64,000 nt of DNA. Source: Bacillus sp. SA1-12 (GTDB lineage Bacteria > Bacillota > Bacilli > Bacillales > Bacillaceae). The notes beneath the pieces were generated by a model that worked only from the letters and a program-made list of their open reading frames with translations, did no database searches and was not told the origin of the DNA. Position 1 is the first letter of the stretch, and every line of letters starts with the position of its first letter. Of the stretch, positions 7,368-16,260 are shown piece by piece. Both the position numbers and the translations under genes were made by a program. The stretch is from the NCBI RefSeq assembly GCF_000981385.1, contig NZ_LATZ01000015.1, positions 1 through 64,000 on the forward strand. Direction: 5' to 3'.

Positions 7368-9305
7368 ATGGTAAAAATAGTAGATACAAAAACACTCATA
7401 CATATAATGGAAGCTAGGTCACAAGAGTATAAAAATCTCAGAGAGCAGATGGAACAAGTAAAAAGCAAATGCAATGAGATTGTCAATTTAGGTGAACAGT
7501 TCCAAGGAAAGGGAGCTGACGCGATCAAAGGGTTTTACCAGGCACAGATTGATGTGGCAGAAGCCTGGCTTCGCCTGATCGATCGCCAAATCGCCTTTTT
7601 TAACGGAATTCATGGCAGTACAGAAGAAAAGGACCTTGCAAATTCAGTGGTACACCTTCCGTTTTTAGAGGATGAGCTGGTGCACCATATCAGTAATCAG
7701 AAAGAAATGGTTGCAAGCCAGCAGGATGAGCTGCGAAGCATTTTCAATCGGATTGATGATCTCATCTCCCTCGATGCCTTCTCAACAAGCCGCTTTGATG
7801 AACAAATCGAACAGGCTGATAAAGTGCGAAAAGCGACGGTTGATGCTGTGAATCAGCTAGATGAAGAGTTAAACTTAGAATATCGGCTGTCAGAAGGTGA
7901 CGAGCAATTTGTCATCGCCTTATTTCAGCAATTAATGGAAGCATCACGCCAGGGAAATACCATCTCGCCAATCCAATTTAACCTTGATGCCTATCATGCT
8001 AGTGAAGTGTATAAGCTGAAGGGACAGGCTGAAAAGCAAACAAAAGATTATCTCTCATTCAAGGACGAACAGGAAGCATTTAGGGCACAGCTCAAGCGTC
8101 AAGAGGAGCTGGAAAACCGCCCATGGTACGAAAAAGCATGGGACGGAATCAAGACGTTTACGGGTGAATTTACAGGATACTATGATTACATACGGGCCTC
8201 AGAAGGGGTTGACCCTGTCACCGGCGAAAAGCTGACAGCAGGACAGCGCGTTGCCGCCGGAGCAATGGCCGCAGCAGGATTTATTCCAATCGTCGGCTGG
8301 GCAGGACGGATTGTCAAAGGCGGAGGAGCCATCTACAAAACGGCAAAAGGAATGCACGCTGCTGATCAGGCACTAGACGTATACAGAACAACTAAAACCT
8401 TCTCAAATCTCGAAAAAGCAGAAATGGGCCTTTACGTACTCGTATCTGCCAACGGCTTTAGCGAGTATATCACCGGTAAAGATATGTTCGGAAATAAATT
8501 AACGGATGAGCAAAGACAGGCTAGTCTCCTGCAAAGTGTCGTTGGTTCATCTCTAATTGCAGCTCCGTTTGTGCCACAGCTTGTGAAAAATGGTAAACTG
8601 ATTCGTGAGGAGACGATTAGTAAGGCGCATGAATTGGCAGCAAGGACAAAGGCTGATTTACGTTTTGTTATGAATGAGGTTAGAGGCGGATTTCATGTGT
8701 TGCGGAATGGGATGTATCCTAATAATTTAGCTTTTGCAGCGAATTCGAGTGTGCAGAAGGTTCCTCTGAATGTAATGAAAACAGAGTCGGTTAACAAGGT
8801 ATTGGATGGGGTTTTAGCGAAGTTTTCTCTTAAATTTGTCGACAAAGGGAAACAATTTACAAATGGTAGAAGAAATAAGTTGAAGCCTAATATTAGATAT
8901 AAAACTGGAGAGTATGATTACAATTATGAAACAGATAATTTAGGTAGGATTACTAAATTCGAAACAGAAAATTTACAATTAACAAAGAGAGAAGAAAGAT
9001 TACCACACAGCAAAAAAACACCAGGTAAAGTGAAAGGTCAGGATCATGCAGGGCATTTGGCAGGTGATAGATTTGGAGGCTCACCTAAAATTGATAATTT
9101 GGTTTCGCAATTATCGGAAGTTAATTTGAAGCGATATAAGAAAATTGAAGATAAATGGGCTGCAGCTTTAAAAGAAACACCTCCAAAAAAAGTAAGTGTT
9201 GATGTTGAAATAGTTTATAATGAGGATGAAATACGCCCAAAGAAATTTGTAGTTAATTACATAATTGATGGTGATCCGGGCTTTGCAACATTTAACAATT
9301 TTTAA
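7368..9305 (+). CDS. LXG-domain polymorphic toxin with C-terminal DNA/RNA nuclease
   Basis: A 645-residue toxin of the YeeF/YobL type, secreted by the ESX/type VII system. Residues about 1-210 form the helical LXG domain (QFQGKGADAIKGFYQA, AEAWLRLIDRQIAFF). A pre-toxin TG domain lies near 280-330 (VDPVTGEKLTAGQRVAAG, GFIPIVGWAGR). From about residue 490 comes a non-specific endonuclease (EndoNS_2-like) with DHAGHLAGDRFGG near residue 559 as the catalytic HxxxD/R region. The ATG at 7368 is chosen because GAGGTG at 7353-7358 is nine bases upstream. From about 8830 the DNA becomes much more AT-rich, matching the toxin-domain boundary, as expected for exchangeable toxin tips. No small LXG partner (Lap) genes are adjacent. 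Confidence 0.9.
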   Translation: MVKIVDTKTLIHIMEARSQEYKNLREQMEQVKSKCNEIVNLGEQFQGKGADAIKGFYQAQIDVAEAWLRLIDRQIAFFNGIHGSTEEKDLANSVVHLPFLEDELVHHISNQKEMVASQQDELRSIFNRIDDLISLDAFSTSRFDEQIEQADKVRKATVDAVNQLDEELNLEYRLSEGDEQFVIALFQQLMEASRQGNTISPIQFNLDAYHASEVYKLKGQAEKQTKDYLSFKDEQEAFRAQLKRQEELENRPWYEKAWDGIKTFTGEFTGYYDYIRASEGVDPVTGEKLTAGQRVAAGAMAAAGFIPIVGWAGRIVKGGGAIYKTAKGMHAADQALDVYRTTKTFSNLEKAEMGLYVLVSANGFSEYITGKDMFGNKLTDEQRQASLLQSVVGSSLIAAPFVPQLVKNGKLIREETISKAHELAARTKADLRFVMNEVRGGFHVLRNGMYPNNLAFAANSSVQKVPLNVMKTESVNKVLDGVLAKFSLKFVDKGKQFTNGRRNKLKPNIRYKTGEYDYNYETDNLGRITKFETENLQLTKREERLPHSKKTPGKVKGQDHAGHLAGDRFGGSPKIDNLVSQLSEVNLKRYKKIEDKWAAALKETPPKKVSVDVEIVYNEDEIRPKKFVVNYIIDGDPGFATFNNF

Positions 9306-9320
9306 AGGAGTGAAAGTAGT

Positions 9321-9776
9321 ATGAAAGGATTTGAAGATAGATTTAGTGAATTGCAAGCCGATATGATTTCCATATGCATGGAATATGTTGAAGATAGAGC
9401 TGATAAAGTATTCATCTATGCTTCATGTGAAGAAGGTATGGTATCGGGCAAGTTCTTTTATTTAATTAACAATCAATATGTAAAGTGTCATAAGGTAAAT
9501 GATGCATTGGAAAATGGAGAAGAAAGTTATGATGTGTCTCCAGAAAGAATGTTTAAGGTACTACAAATTATAGGTGAAGATATTGAAGAAATTGAAATTT
9601 TATGTAAAGAATACGAAAGAGACATGCCAACTGAGATGAAATTAATATACGATGCTAAGAGTGGCAAGTTTCAAGCAGAGTACAAGTATGATTTGATACA
9701 TACAAATGATGATATAAAAACAGCAGATGATTTTGCTGATGAGTGGTTTGAGGAAATAAAAAATAATAATCTTTGA
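9321..9776 (+). CDS. Immunity protein, DUF600/YezG family
   Basis: A 151-residue acidic cytosolic protein that begins 15 bases after the LXG toxin stop, with AAGGAG (9304-9309) upstream, so the two are co-transcribed. It has the YezG/DUF600 pattern: an aromatic strand (KVFIYASCEEG, GKFFYLIN), a central MKLIYDAKSGKFQAEYKYD hairpin and a C-terminal ADDFADEWFEEI motif. YezG-type proteins neutralise the nuclease domains of YeeF-type LXG toxins. Position and family agree that it protects the producer and its kin from the toxin upstream. Confidence 0.88.
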   Translation: MKGFEDRFSELQADMISICMEYVEDRADKVFIYASCEEGMVSGKFFYLINNQYVKCHKVNDALENGEESYDVSPERMFKVLQIIGEDIEEIEILCKEYERDMPTEMKLIYDAKSGKFQAEYKYDLIHTNDDIKTADDFADEWFEEIKNNNL

Positions 9777-9903
9777 AGTGTTTATCCATTATTAATTCAT
9801 AAAAAGTTGTACCGTAATAAAGTTATATAACCATACTGTTAAGTAAATTCAACATGTATATTGGGTTAAAAACTGGATAACTAATTTTTAGAAAGCTCAC
9901 TTT

Positions 9904-9945
9904 AAAGCACTTGGTTGTCTTTTAGGCAACAGGTGCTATTTTTTA
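9904..9945 (+). terminator. Likely terminator of the toxin-immunity operon
   Basis: AAAGCAC at 9904-9910 and GGTGCT at 9932-9937 bracket an imperfect inner stem (GGTTGTC, GGCAAC), followed by ATTTTTTAT. The rest of the 9777-10137 gap shows nothing else. Confidence 0.55.
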
Positions 9946-10137
9946 TCAGTTATTATAAGTTTTTGAGCCCTATTAAATACAACTTAAACATCTTAAAAAT
10001 TGTCTAAAGAGTGTTTTAGTTGACAAGCTTATAAAAGTCATTTCCATTAGGTGCTAAATGAATTAGTTGAAATTACTCAGGTGGTCCTATTTATTGTCCA
10101 GATAACTTACTTTCGATTTTCACAAGGAGGAATAGTA

Positions 10138-10880
10138 ATGGCAATGTATGTTTATAAGGATGCCGGTCGAACAGAGAAATTATTAGCAAGAAACGCGCAG
10201 AAGCAGGATAAGGGTATTCGCTATTACTGTCCTAATTCCAAATGTAACGCCCATATGTATATATCGAATATTGATGGGGTATCCGCATCATATTTTCGTG
10301 CAAGTTCTTCTCATAGACATATAGAAGGCTGTCCATATGGTACTTCAAATGGATATAATCCAAATAATTATATAAATTCGAATTTGACTATGCATTACTA
10401 GCTTTAATGATGCCAAGCAAGCCCCAGACTAAAAAAGAAACACCGGGAGAACATAGAAATGGTACAGCAACATCAAAGCCATTACGAACAATTCGTCGGA
10501 TATATTCAATGTGTAAGAACTGCGACTATTCTGATACATATAATGGATTAACGATTGGTAAAATGCTATTGGATAACAGAAGCATTCACATGTATCCAAA
10601 AGGTGTTTTCGGTTGGAGAATAATTGAAGCAAAACCTAAAAGGCCACATTTCTATAACTCTACAAAAATGGAAATTTCGCTGTTTGCATCTACTATCGGA
10701 GAGGAATACACTTTTATTTTAAATTTTGACGATGAAGTATTGTTTAAGAAAATAAAGAACGATATTTTTCCAAACAGAGAGTCCCTTATAGTTGTTGCTG
10801 GGCAATGGATTTCCTCGGGAACTTTTAATGTATTTTATATTAAGTTTTCGAGTAATAAACAGTTAGCTATTATAAAATAG
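10138..10880 (+). pseudogene. Zinc-ribbon-like hypothetical protein, frameshifted
   Basis: The ATG at 10138 has a strong AAGGAGG nine bases or less upstream and opens 87 codons with a Cys/His cluster (YYCPNSKCNAHMY, HRHIEGCPYG). The frame closes with TAG at 10399-10401. A second frame, open from before 10377 (FEFDYALLALMMPSKPQ) to 10880, continues as one soluble protein (RIYSMCKNC, YPKGVFGWRIIEAK, LNFDDEVLFKKIKNDIF, IVVAGQWISSGTFN). The join near 10377 needs a one-base shift. I read this as one gene of about 245 residues with a single-base deletion. The family looks familiar from Firmicute accessory regions, but I cannot give it a function. Confidence 0.6.
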
Positions 10881-11162
10881 ATTATTAAAATCCATTCTAT
10901 CCTAGACAGCACTTGAAACCAAAGACTCGAGATATGTAATAAAACTTGAAAAAATATTTAGTTTTCCAGTGGAATAAGTTTTATTAGTGCAACTGTGAGA
11001 CTCAAATTAGAATTTTACAATATTGTTGAGGAAATTTCGTTTTTAGGTTATATAATATGGAATAGCATATTAATAAAGGCTTTTGATATTTATTAGAATG
11101 GGTTCGAAGCGCATCAAAAAATAAACGTGAAAAATTCGCTTAATAATGGTTATTTTCGATAA

Positions 11163-11195
11163 AAAGGGTAAGGAAAAAACGCCTTACCCTTTGCT
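11163..11195 (+). terminator. Rho-independent terminator
   Basis: AAAGGGTAAGG (11163-11173) pairs with CCTTACCCTTT (11182-11192). It lies about 280 bases past the frameshifted gene. The stretch 10881-11160 shows no other feature. Confidence 0.6.
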
Positions 11196-11252
11196 CGTAT
11201 TTTTGCCCATAGTCATTTTTCTTCGATATTTAAGAAGAAAGTCCTTAACTTT

Positions 11253-11295
11253 GAGCATAGGAGGCTCGAACCCCTGACCTCTTTGCTGCCAAAGG
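11253..11295 (-). other. tRNA 3'-half-like remnant
   Basis: Read on the minus strand there is a five-pair T-arm: AGGGG (plus 11271-11275) with CTCCT (plus 11259-11263), one G-U pair, around a canonical TTCGAGC loop (plus 11264-11270). It is preceded by GAGGTC and an anticodon-stem-like stretch, and followed by an acceptor-like ATGCTC without CCA. The 5' half of a tRNA is absent. Such 3' tRNA pieces are often left by integrated elements. Confidence 0.35.
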
Positions 11296-11348
11296 AGGAA
11301 AAATTAATAAATTGTGTAAAATAGTTAAAAATTTAATTCAATAAAGTC

Positions 11349-11569
11349 TTGAGTATCAAAATTACTGGGGACAAGGATATGAATCAGAAGCATTAAGAGA
11401 AGTAATTTTATTAGGGTTTACACAAAAAATGGCTAGATATTATTGATGCAACTGTGGAACTAGAAAATGAGAGATCCCTTCATTTGATAAAAAATTAGGA
11501 TTTAATATGGCCGAAGAGATGAAGGATAACTTAGTATCCTTTTACTTAAAAAATAAAAATGCTAATTGA
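11349..11569 (+). pseudogene. GNAT acetyltransferase (RimJ-like) fossil
   Basis: Two pieces of a RimJ/RimL-type acetyltransferase are readable in different frames. The first is YWGQGYESEALREVILLGF from 11364, stopped at TGA. The second is IDATVELENERSLHLIK, then KLGF after another one-base loss, and SFYLKNKNAN to the TGA at 11567. The motif order (YWGqGy..EAl, then eNerS..l..KlGF) is that of the family. No N-terminus is present. It is a clear non-functional remnant. Confidence 0.7.
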
Positions 11570-11580
11570 ACATAAAAGTA

Positions 11581-11616
11581 CCACCCCAGCCTAGTGATTT
11601 AGGGTGGCATTTTTTT
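11581..11616 (+). terminator. Terminator between the fossil and the convergent isomerase gene
   Basis: CCACCC (11581-11586) pairs with GGGTGG (11602-11607), followed by CATTTTTTT. The isomerase gene ends 18 bases away on the other strand, so it separates the accessory region from the sugar locus. Confidence 0.7.
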
Positions 11617-11633
11617 CAAACAAATATCGGTAC

Positions 11634-12485
11634 TTACGTCAACACGGATTCTACCAAATTAGCAACATAATCCACCGAAATAACAGATCCTTCTGTAGGT
11701 TCTTCGGATCCTTCGAATTCAACAACGAGCCAGCCTTCATAGTTGTTACCGTTCAATTCAGAGAATAGATAAGCTAAATCTACTTCACCATCACCAGGGA
11801 TTTTTCCGAGGTATAAATCGCCAGTAAGTGCTCGTAAGGTATGACCAGGTTCTTCGACTTCTGTTTTTAAGAAATCTTTAACATGGACATGACGAATATA
11901 ATCTTTTAATTCTACTACAGCATCATTCGGATTTTGTCCAACTAGTAAGAAGTTTCCTGTATCAAATGTGCTCTTTAATGCAGGAGATCCAACTTTTTGG
12001 ATCACATCGATCACTTGATCACTTCTTCCTGCAAATAAGCCATGATTTTCTATACATAGAAGAACACCTTTTTCTTCAGCGTATTTAGCAGCTCCAGAAA
12101 GACCTTCTAATACATAGCCAATTCCTTCTTCATATGTAATTGATTGATCATGTGGAAGGTCACCGGTAAAGACACGAACGATATTGATACCGAAATGAAC
12201 GGCCATGTCCACTGCATCTATTACTTCTTTTAACTGTGCATTCCGATATTCTGCATCAGCAGAGACGAAATTATTGCATGCTGCATAACTTGAAACGTGT
12301 AATTGGTGCTTTTTCAATGCTTCATCAACCAAAGGGAGCTCTTTCTCCTGGTCCCTCCAAAAAATGCTGAGTAATTCTACCCCGGTTGCTTTCGTCGAAC
12401 TAGCAAAATCAAGGAAATCTAAAACACTCCATATCCCATCAAAGTAATACTTGTGTACACTCCACATACTTAATGCAACTTTCAT
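11634..12485 (-). CDS. Sugar phosphate isomerase/epimerase (xylose isomerase-like TIM barrel)
   Basis: A 283-residue AP_endonuc_2/IolE-type barrel. The usual metal-binding set is visible: E146 in IENHG, D175 in TFDTGN, H199/H201 in RHVHVKD and a Glu near 256-258 in VVEFEG. Enzymes of this family isomerise or epimerise keto sugars and related compounds with a divalent metal. The exact substrate cannot be told. It is transcribed away from the secreted hydrolase at 12830, with about 345 bases between. The two probably share a control region and may act on the same carbohydrate. The start is ATG at 12483-12485 with GGGGCG upstream. Confidence 0.82.
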   Translation of the reverse strand: MKVALSMWSVHKYYFDGIWSVLDFLDFASSTKATGVELLSIFWRDQEKELPLVDEALKKHQLHVSSYAACNNFVSADAEYRNAQLKEVIDAVDMAVHFGINIVRVFTGDLPHDQSITYEEGIGYVLEGLSGAAKYAEEKGVLLCIENHGLFAGRSDQVIDVIQKVGSPALKSTFDTGNFLLVGQNPNDAVVELKDYIRHVHVKDFLKTEVEEPGHTLRALTGDLYLGKIPGDGEVDLAYLFSELNGNNYEGWLVVEFEGSEEPTEGSVISVDYVANLVESVLT

Positions 12486-12829
12486 TTTGTTCGCCCCTTT
12501 ATTTCAGGAATTTTCAATCAATTCATTATATAACCAAAATGGAAAAATAGAAGGAATAAATCTTCAAAACTATAAAAAAAAACAAAATGTATTTCCGAAA
12601 TTATGAAGAAAGGTATGGATAAAAAGTGAATGTCGAATTTTTGGTCTAAGCTTTTCATTCGCTAGGAAAATGGATGTAATTTTCGGTATATAGATAATAA
12701 ATGGAGTAATTCTCCACAATAAGGCATAGATAAAGAGTGGAATAAAGTTAGGAACTTCATTTTCTTAAAAAGGGAGGTGTGTGTTGCAGCAGGAATTGGA
12801 TCATTCGATAAATAAGGAGACTGATGTAA

Positions 12830-14308
12830 ATGAAAGTTAAATCAGTGATCGTGAGTGTTTTATCTATTATGTTAGTATTTGCATGTCTTCAGACCAGCGT
12901 GTCTGATGCTTTAGCTATTTCTCATGAATCGAAAAGTAATGAAGGGGATGAAAATGATAGTAAAAAAGAGATGAGAGAAGCTGCATTAAATGGCAAATCC
13001 ATTCAAATTGATCCTGGATTTGCTTATTACCAAGGAAGGTCTGTTGAGAGTATTGCAGATGAAATTAAGCTGGCAGGTTATAAAGCTGTACACTATTTTG
13101 TTGTAAATGAAAATAATGTGAATGGTGATTTAATTGATGCATTTCATGAGAGAGGAATTGCAGTATGGGCACTTGTGTTAGGGAATGGTACGTATTCTAC
13201 AGAACGTTTTCCTAAAGAGTGGCCAGATTGGCAAATGGAGCTTTTGCAACCATTAAATGATGGATATATAAGACTATCTCCGCATAGTGAAGGGTATAAA
13301 GCATGGAAAAAACAGGCTTTAGCCAATCTTGTTACAGAATATCCCTTTGATGGTATTGAGATAGCTGAGCCATATTTTCCGGAGTGGAATGGAATTGAAA
13401 GAGGAGTATATGGCGATGTCGGACCACTTGCACAACAAGCTTTTTATGATAAGTATCACCAAGATATTCCGGACTTTGTCAACGAGGATTCGGAAAACTA
13501 TTATTTGAACAACCAATCCTTATATAAAAAATGGATTCATTTCCGTGTGGAAACCGTTAATCATTTTTTAGATGAAATCATAAATGGTGAAAATGGTGTG
13601 CGAAGTGTACGACCAGATATATTAGTAGGAACATGGAGTCTTGCAATTGATGCTGGTAAGGATTCTTTAAAACGATTAAAAGAATTACAAGGTCTTGATG
13701 CAGCATCTATGGTAGATAAAGTAAACCCTGACATCCACTTTTTCCAAACACACTGGCCTGATTGGATGAGGGACCAACTTCCAGCAGATTATTTCTTAAA
13801 ATATGAACCATTTGTGGAACAACTAAGAAAGAAACATCCCAAACTGCCAATTGGTATTCAAGCGGACATAGGTTCTTTTCAATATATGATAAAAGGGAAG
13901 GAATGGTTGGAGACATTCTCCAATACTGCCTTTTCTGAAGGATATGCAACATGGACAGCTTACGAATATCACTTAGGTGGCTATATTTATCATGAAAAGC
14001 CAGTTCCTTTAAAGGCCGAGAAAGCAGATGATACCGAAGTGATGATTTCCTTTAATAAAAGGATAGATCCTGCGTCCGTCTCCTTGACAGAAAGTTTCTT
14101 TCTAGATAACGGTGAAAGTAGCGTGCCATTGGAAATAACCGATTTAAAAGTTGACGGGAACCATGTTTTTATTTCATCACCCCAGCTAGATTCGAAGGAA
14201 CCAATCAAAGTTTATGTGAAAGGAATGAAAGATACTCCTGAGCTTTGGTTATTCAAAGGGTATCCGGCAAATGAAACACCAGATGGCTCTTATGTGTGGA
14301 TTAAGTAG
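12830..14308 (+). CDS. Secreted putative glycoside hydrolase
   Basis: A 492-residue protein with a Sec signal peptide (about residues 1-30, hydrophobic SVLSIMLVFACLQTSVSDALA). The exported part reads like a TIM-barrel glycosidase: IQIDPGFAYYQ, GYKAVHYFVV, a GIAVWALVL strand, YPFDGIEIAEPYFPEW with a probable acid Glu, IHFFQTHWPDW, and PIGIQADIG. Residues 400-490 look like a small beta-sandwich (KADDTEVMISFNKRIDP, PIKVYVKGMKD). I do not recognise an established CAZy family. It stands directly before a sugar importer and amino-sugar enzymes, so it probably releases the imported sugar outside the cell. The start has AAGGAGACTGATGTAA just before ATG. A strong terminator follows. Confidence 0.7.
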   Translation: MKVKSVIVSVLSIMLVFACLQTSVSDALAISHESKSNEGDENDSKKEMREAALNGKSIQIDPGFAYYQGRSVESIADEIKLAGYKAVHYFVVNENNVNGDLIDAFHERGIAVWALVLGNGTYSTERFPKEWPDWQMELLQPLNDGYIRLSPHSEGYKAWKKQALANLVTEYPFDGIEIAEPYFPEWNGIERGVYGDVGPLAQQAFYDKYHQDIPDFVNEDSENYYLNNQSLYKKWIHFRVETVNHFLDEIINGENGVRSVRPDILVGTWSLAIDAGKDSLKRLKELQGLDAASMVDKVNPDIHFFQTHWPDWMRDQLPADYFLKYEPFVEQLRKKHPKLPIGIQADIGSFQYMIKGKEWLETFSNTAFSEGYATWTAYEYHLGGYIYHEKPVPLKAEKADDTEVMISFNKRIDPASVSLTESFFLDNGESSVPLEITDLKVDGNHVFISSPQLDSKEPIKVYVKGMKDTPELWLFKGYPANETPDGSYVWIK

Positions 14309-14320
14309 TGGGATGATGAT

Positions 14321-14351
14321 GCCTTAGGTTTAGAAACCTAGGGCTTTTTTG
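14321..14351 (+). terminator. Rho-independent terminator of the secreted hydrolase
   Basis: GCCTTAGGTTT pairs with AAACCTAGGGC (one G-U) and runs into TTTTTT. The 14352-14701 gap to the solute-binding protein holds presumably its promoter. I see no clear operator there. Confidence 0.85.
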
Positions 14352-14701
14352 TTTGGCTGTCTTATGCTAATTACGATTGATTCATTATCTCAAATATCTT
14401 TTTGTGAATGAGTATTTTGATTGACCGAATCATTTTGGAGGAAATATTCAATTGGCAAAAAACGTTCAATCAGTAAGGTTATTAGACTATTTTGAGGGAA
14501 AATTTCGTGTTAAAAGAAATTTTTTTTATTTTTTTATCCATTTTTGAAGGAATTATCCTCTGATGTTCAGTGTATATATTACAGTGAGTTTTTAAAAAAA
14601 TAAAGTCACCTTTGTTTTATCCTTGTGAAAATAAGGGGTGAGGAAGGGCATCGGAACAATCGTAAGTCTATAAAAAAATGAATTAACTAGGAGGGGTTCG
14701 T

Positions 14702-15997
14702 ATGAAAAAGAGAGCATTCATTTTACTGTTTTTATCTATTTTGTTAATAGGATCTTTATTAGCTGCTTGTTCTAATGATGAAGCAGGTAATGAAGCAGAT
14801 GGCGACAAGAAGAAAGATGAAAAAGTAGTGATCGATTTTTGGTATGGTTGGACAGGTCCTGAAGGGGAAGCAATGGAAGAATTGATTAAGGACTTCAATA
14901 ATAGTCAAGATAAAATTGAGGTTAAAGGGTTAAGTCAAAGTGATTATCAAAAACAGTTAACGGCTATTACTGGAGGTAACCCGCCAGATATTGCCTCACA
15001 ATTTGGGAATAACGTTGTTCCTTGGGGTGAAAAAGGGGCAATGCAACCATTAGATGATTATATCAGCAGCAGTGGTAAAAACCTGGATGACTTTGTACCT
15101 GCAGCTTTAGATACAGTTCAATATGATGGCAAGACATATGCTTTGCCGATTGCCATGCACGTGTCGATGCTCTTTTATAACAAAGATATTTTAGCTGAGG
15201 CAGGCTTTGATGGCCCGCCAGAAACGATAGCTGAAATGAAACAGGTTATTGAAAAGACCAGTATTGTTGGTGATGATGGTCGTTTACAAAGAATTGGATT
15301 ATGGCCAGGTGTAGATCCATATACGTTTGCCTACACATTGGGCGGAAACTTCTGGGATGCTGAAAAGAACGAAGTAACTCCTGAGGACCCAGGTGTTAAA
15401 GCTTCTATGCAATTAGCTAAAGATATTTGGGATGAGTACGGTTCTGAAAACCTAGACCGATTTTCATCTGGTCTTGGTAAATACATGTCTGCACAAAACC
15501 CATTCTTTATTGGCAAGTATGCCATGACAATTGATGGTGAATGGTTGCCAACATTTATTAAACAATATGCACCAGAATTAAATTACGGTATTGCTCCAAT
15601 ACCTTATGATGAAAGTCAGCCTGAGTTTGCCAATTCCGGTAACATTAACACAAGTGTATTTTATATCCCTAAAGGCGCAAAACATCCAGAAGAAGCATGG
15701 GAATTCTTAAGCTGGTTTACGGAAAAAGAAAATATGGTGAAGTTTACTGCGAAACTTGGTAACTTACCTACACTTCAAAGTGCTTTGGAGGATCAAGCAT
15801 ATGCTGATGTTCCAGGATTCCAAGAATTCTTAAATTATGCAAATGAAGAGAATATGAAATCATTCCCTGCATTACCTTTCATGAATGAATATATGACGGA
15901 GATTACGACCCAATATGATGCGATTTTAAGAGGAAAAATCTCAATTGATGAAGCATTAAAAGCAACAAAAGATAAGATTCAGCCACTAGTAAAATAA
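14702..15997 (+). CDS. Sugar ABC transporter, solute-binding lipoprotein (CUT1 family)
   Basis: A 431-residue family 1 extracellular solute-binding protein. The lipobox LLAAC places the lipid-modified cysteine at residue 23 after a typical signal (KKRAFILLFLSILLIGS). The mature protein shows the SBP pattern: VIDFWYGWTGPEGEAMEELI, DIASQFGNN, ALPIAMHVSMLFYNKDI, MTIDGEWLP, NTSVFYIPKGAKHPEEAWEF. It is anchored outside the membrane and delivers sugar to the permeases downstream. A hairpin at 16112-16149 lies between it and the first permease. That should give more binding protein than permease, a common arrangement. Start is ATG with AGGAGGGG upstream. Confidence 0.92.
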   Translation: MKKRAFILLFLSILLIGSLLAACSNDEAGNEADGDKKKDEKVVIDFWYGWTGPEGEAMEELIKDFNNSQDKIEVKGLSQSDYQKQLTAITGGNPPDIASQFGNNVVPWGEKGAMQPLDDYISSSGKNLDDFVPAALDTVQYDGKTYALPIAMHVSMLFYNKDILAEAGFDGPPETIAEMKQVIEKTSIVGDDGRLQRIGLWPGVDPYTFAYTLGGNFWDAEKNEVTPEDPGVKASMQLAKDIWDEYGSENLDRFSSGLGKYMSAQNPFFIGKYAMTIDGEWLPTFIKQYAPELNYGIAPIPYDESQPEFANSGNINTSVFYIPKGAKHPEEAWEFLSWFTEKENMVKFTAKLGNLPTLQSALEDQAYADVPGFQEFLNYANEENMKSFPALPFMNEYMTEITTQYDAILRGKISIDEALKATKDKIQPLVK

Positions 15998-16111
15998 TGC
16001 ATGATGGAAAAATGTACCGCAGTTTGATGCAGTGGGTATATAAAGTGAACTTTACTCACTGGGAATTTTGATTTATCCCTCAATGAGTGTTAGTTCAAAA
16101 GAGATTACCAT

Positions 16112-16150
16112 AAAGGGCGCTTGAACCAATCAGGGTGTTAGCGTCCTTTC
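16112..16150 (+). terminator. Intercistronic hairpin between binding protein and permeases
   Basis: AAAGGGCGCT (16112-16121) pairs with AGCGTCCTTT (16140-16149) with one mismatch. It has the form of a weak terminator or an mRNA-stabilising hairpin in the 263-base gap. The second importer at 59.5-62.8 kb has a hairpin in the same place. Confidence 0.6.
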
Positions 16151-16260
16151 TATTAACATAAGTCCCTCTCCAACATAAACATTTTAGCGTAAGTGTATGT
16201 TTTGAGGTGAGAGTCCTGCGTTCGGTTGCATGTAAATAAAAATTGGGAGGAGGAATAAGT

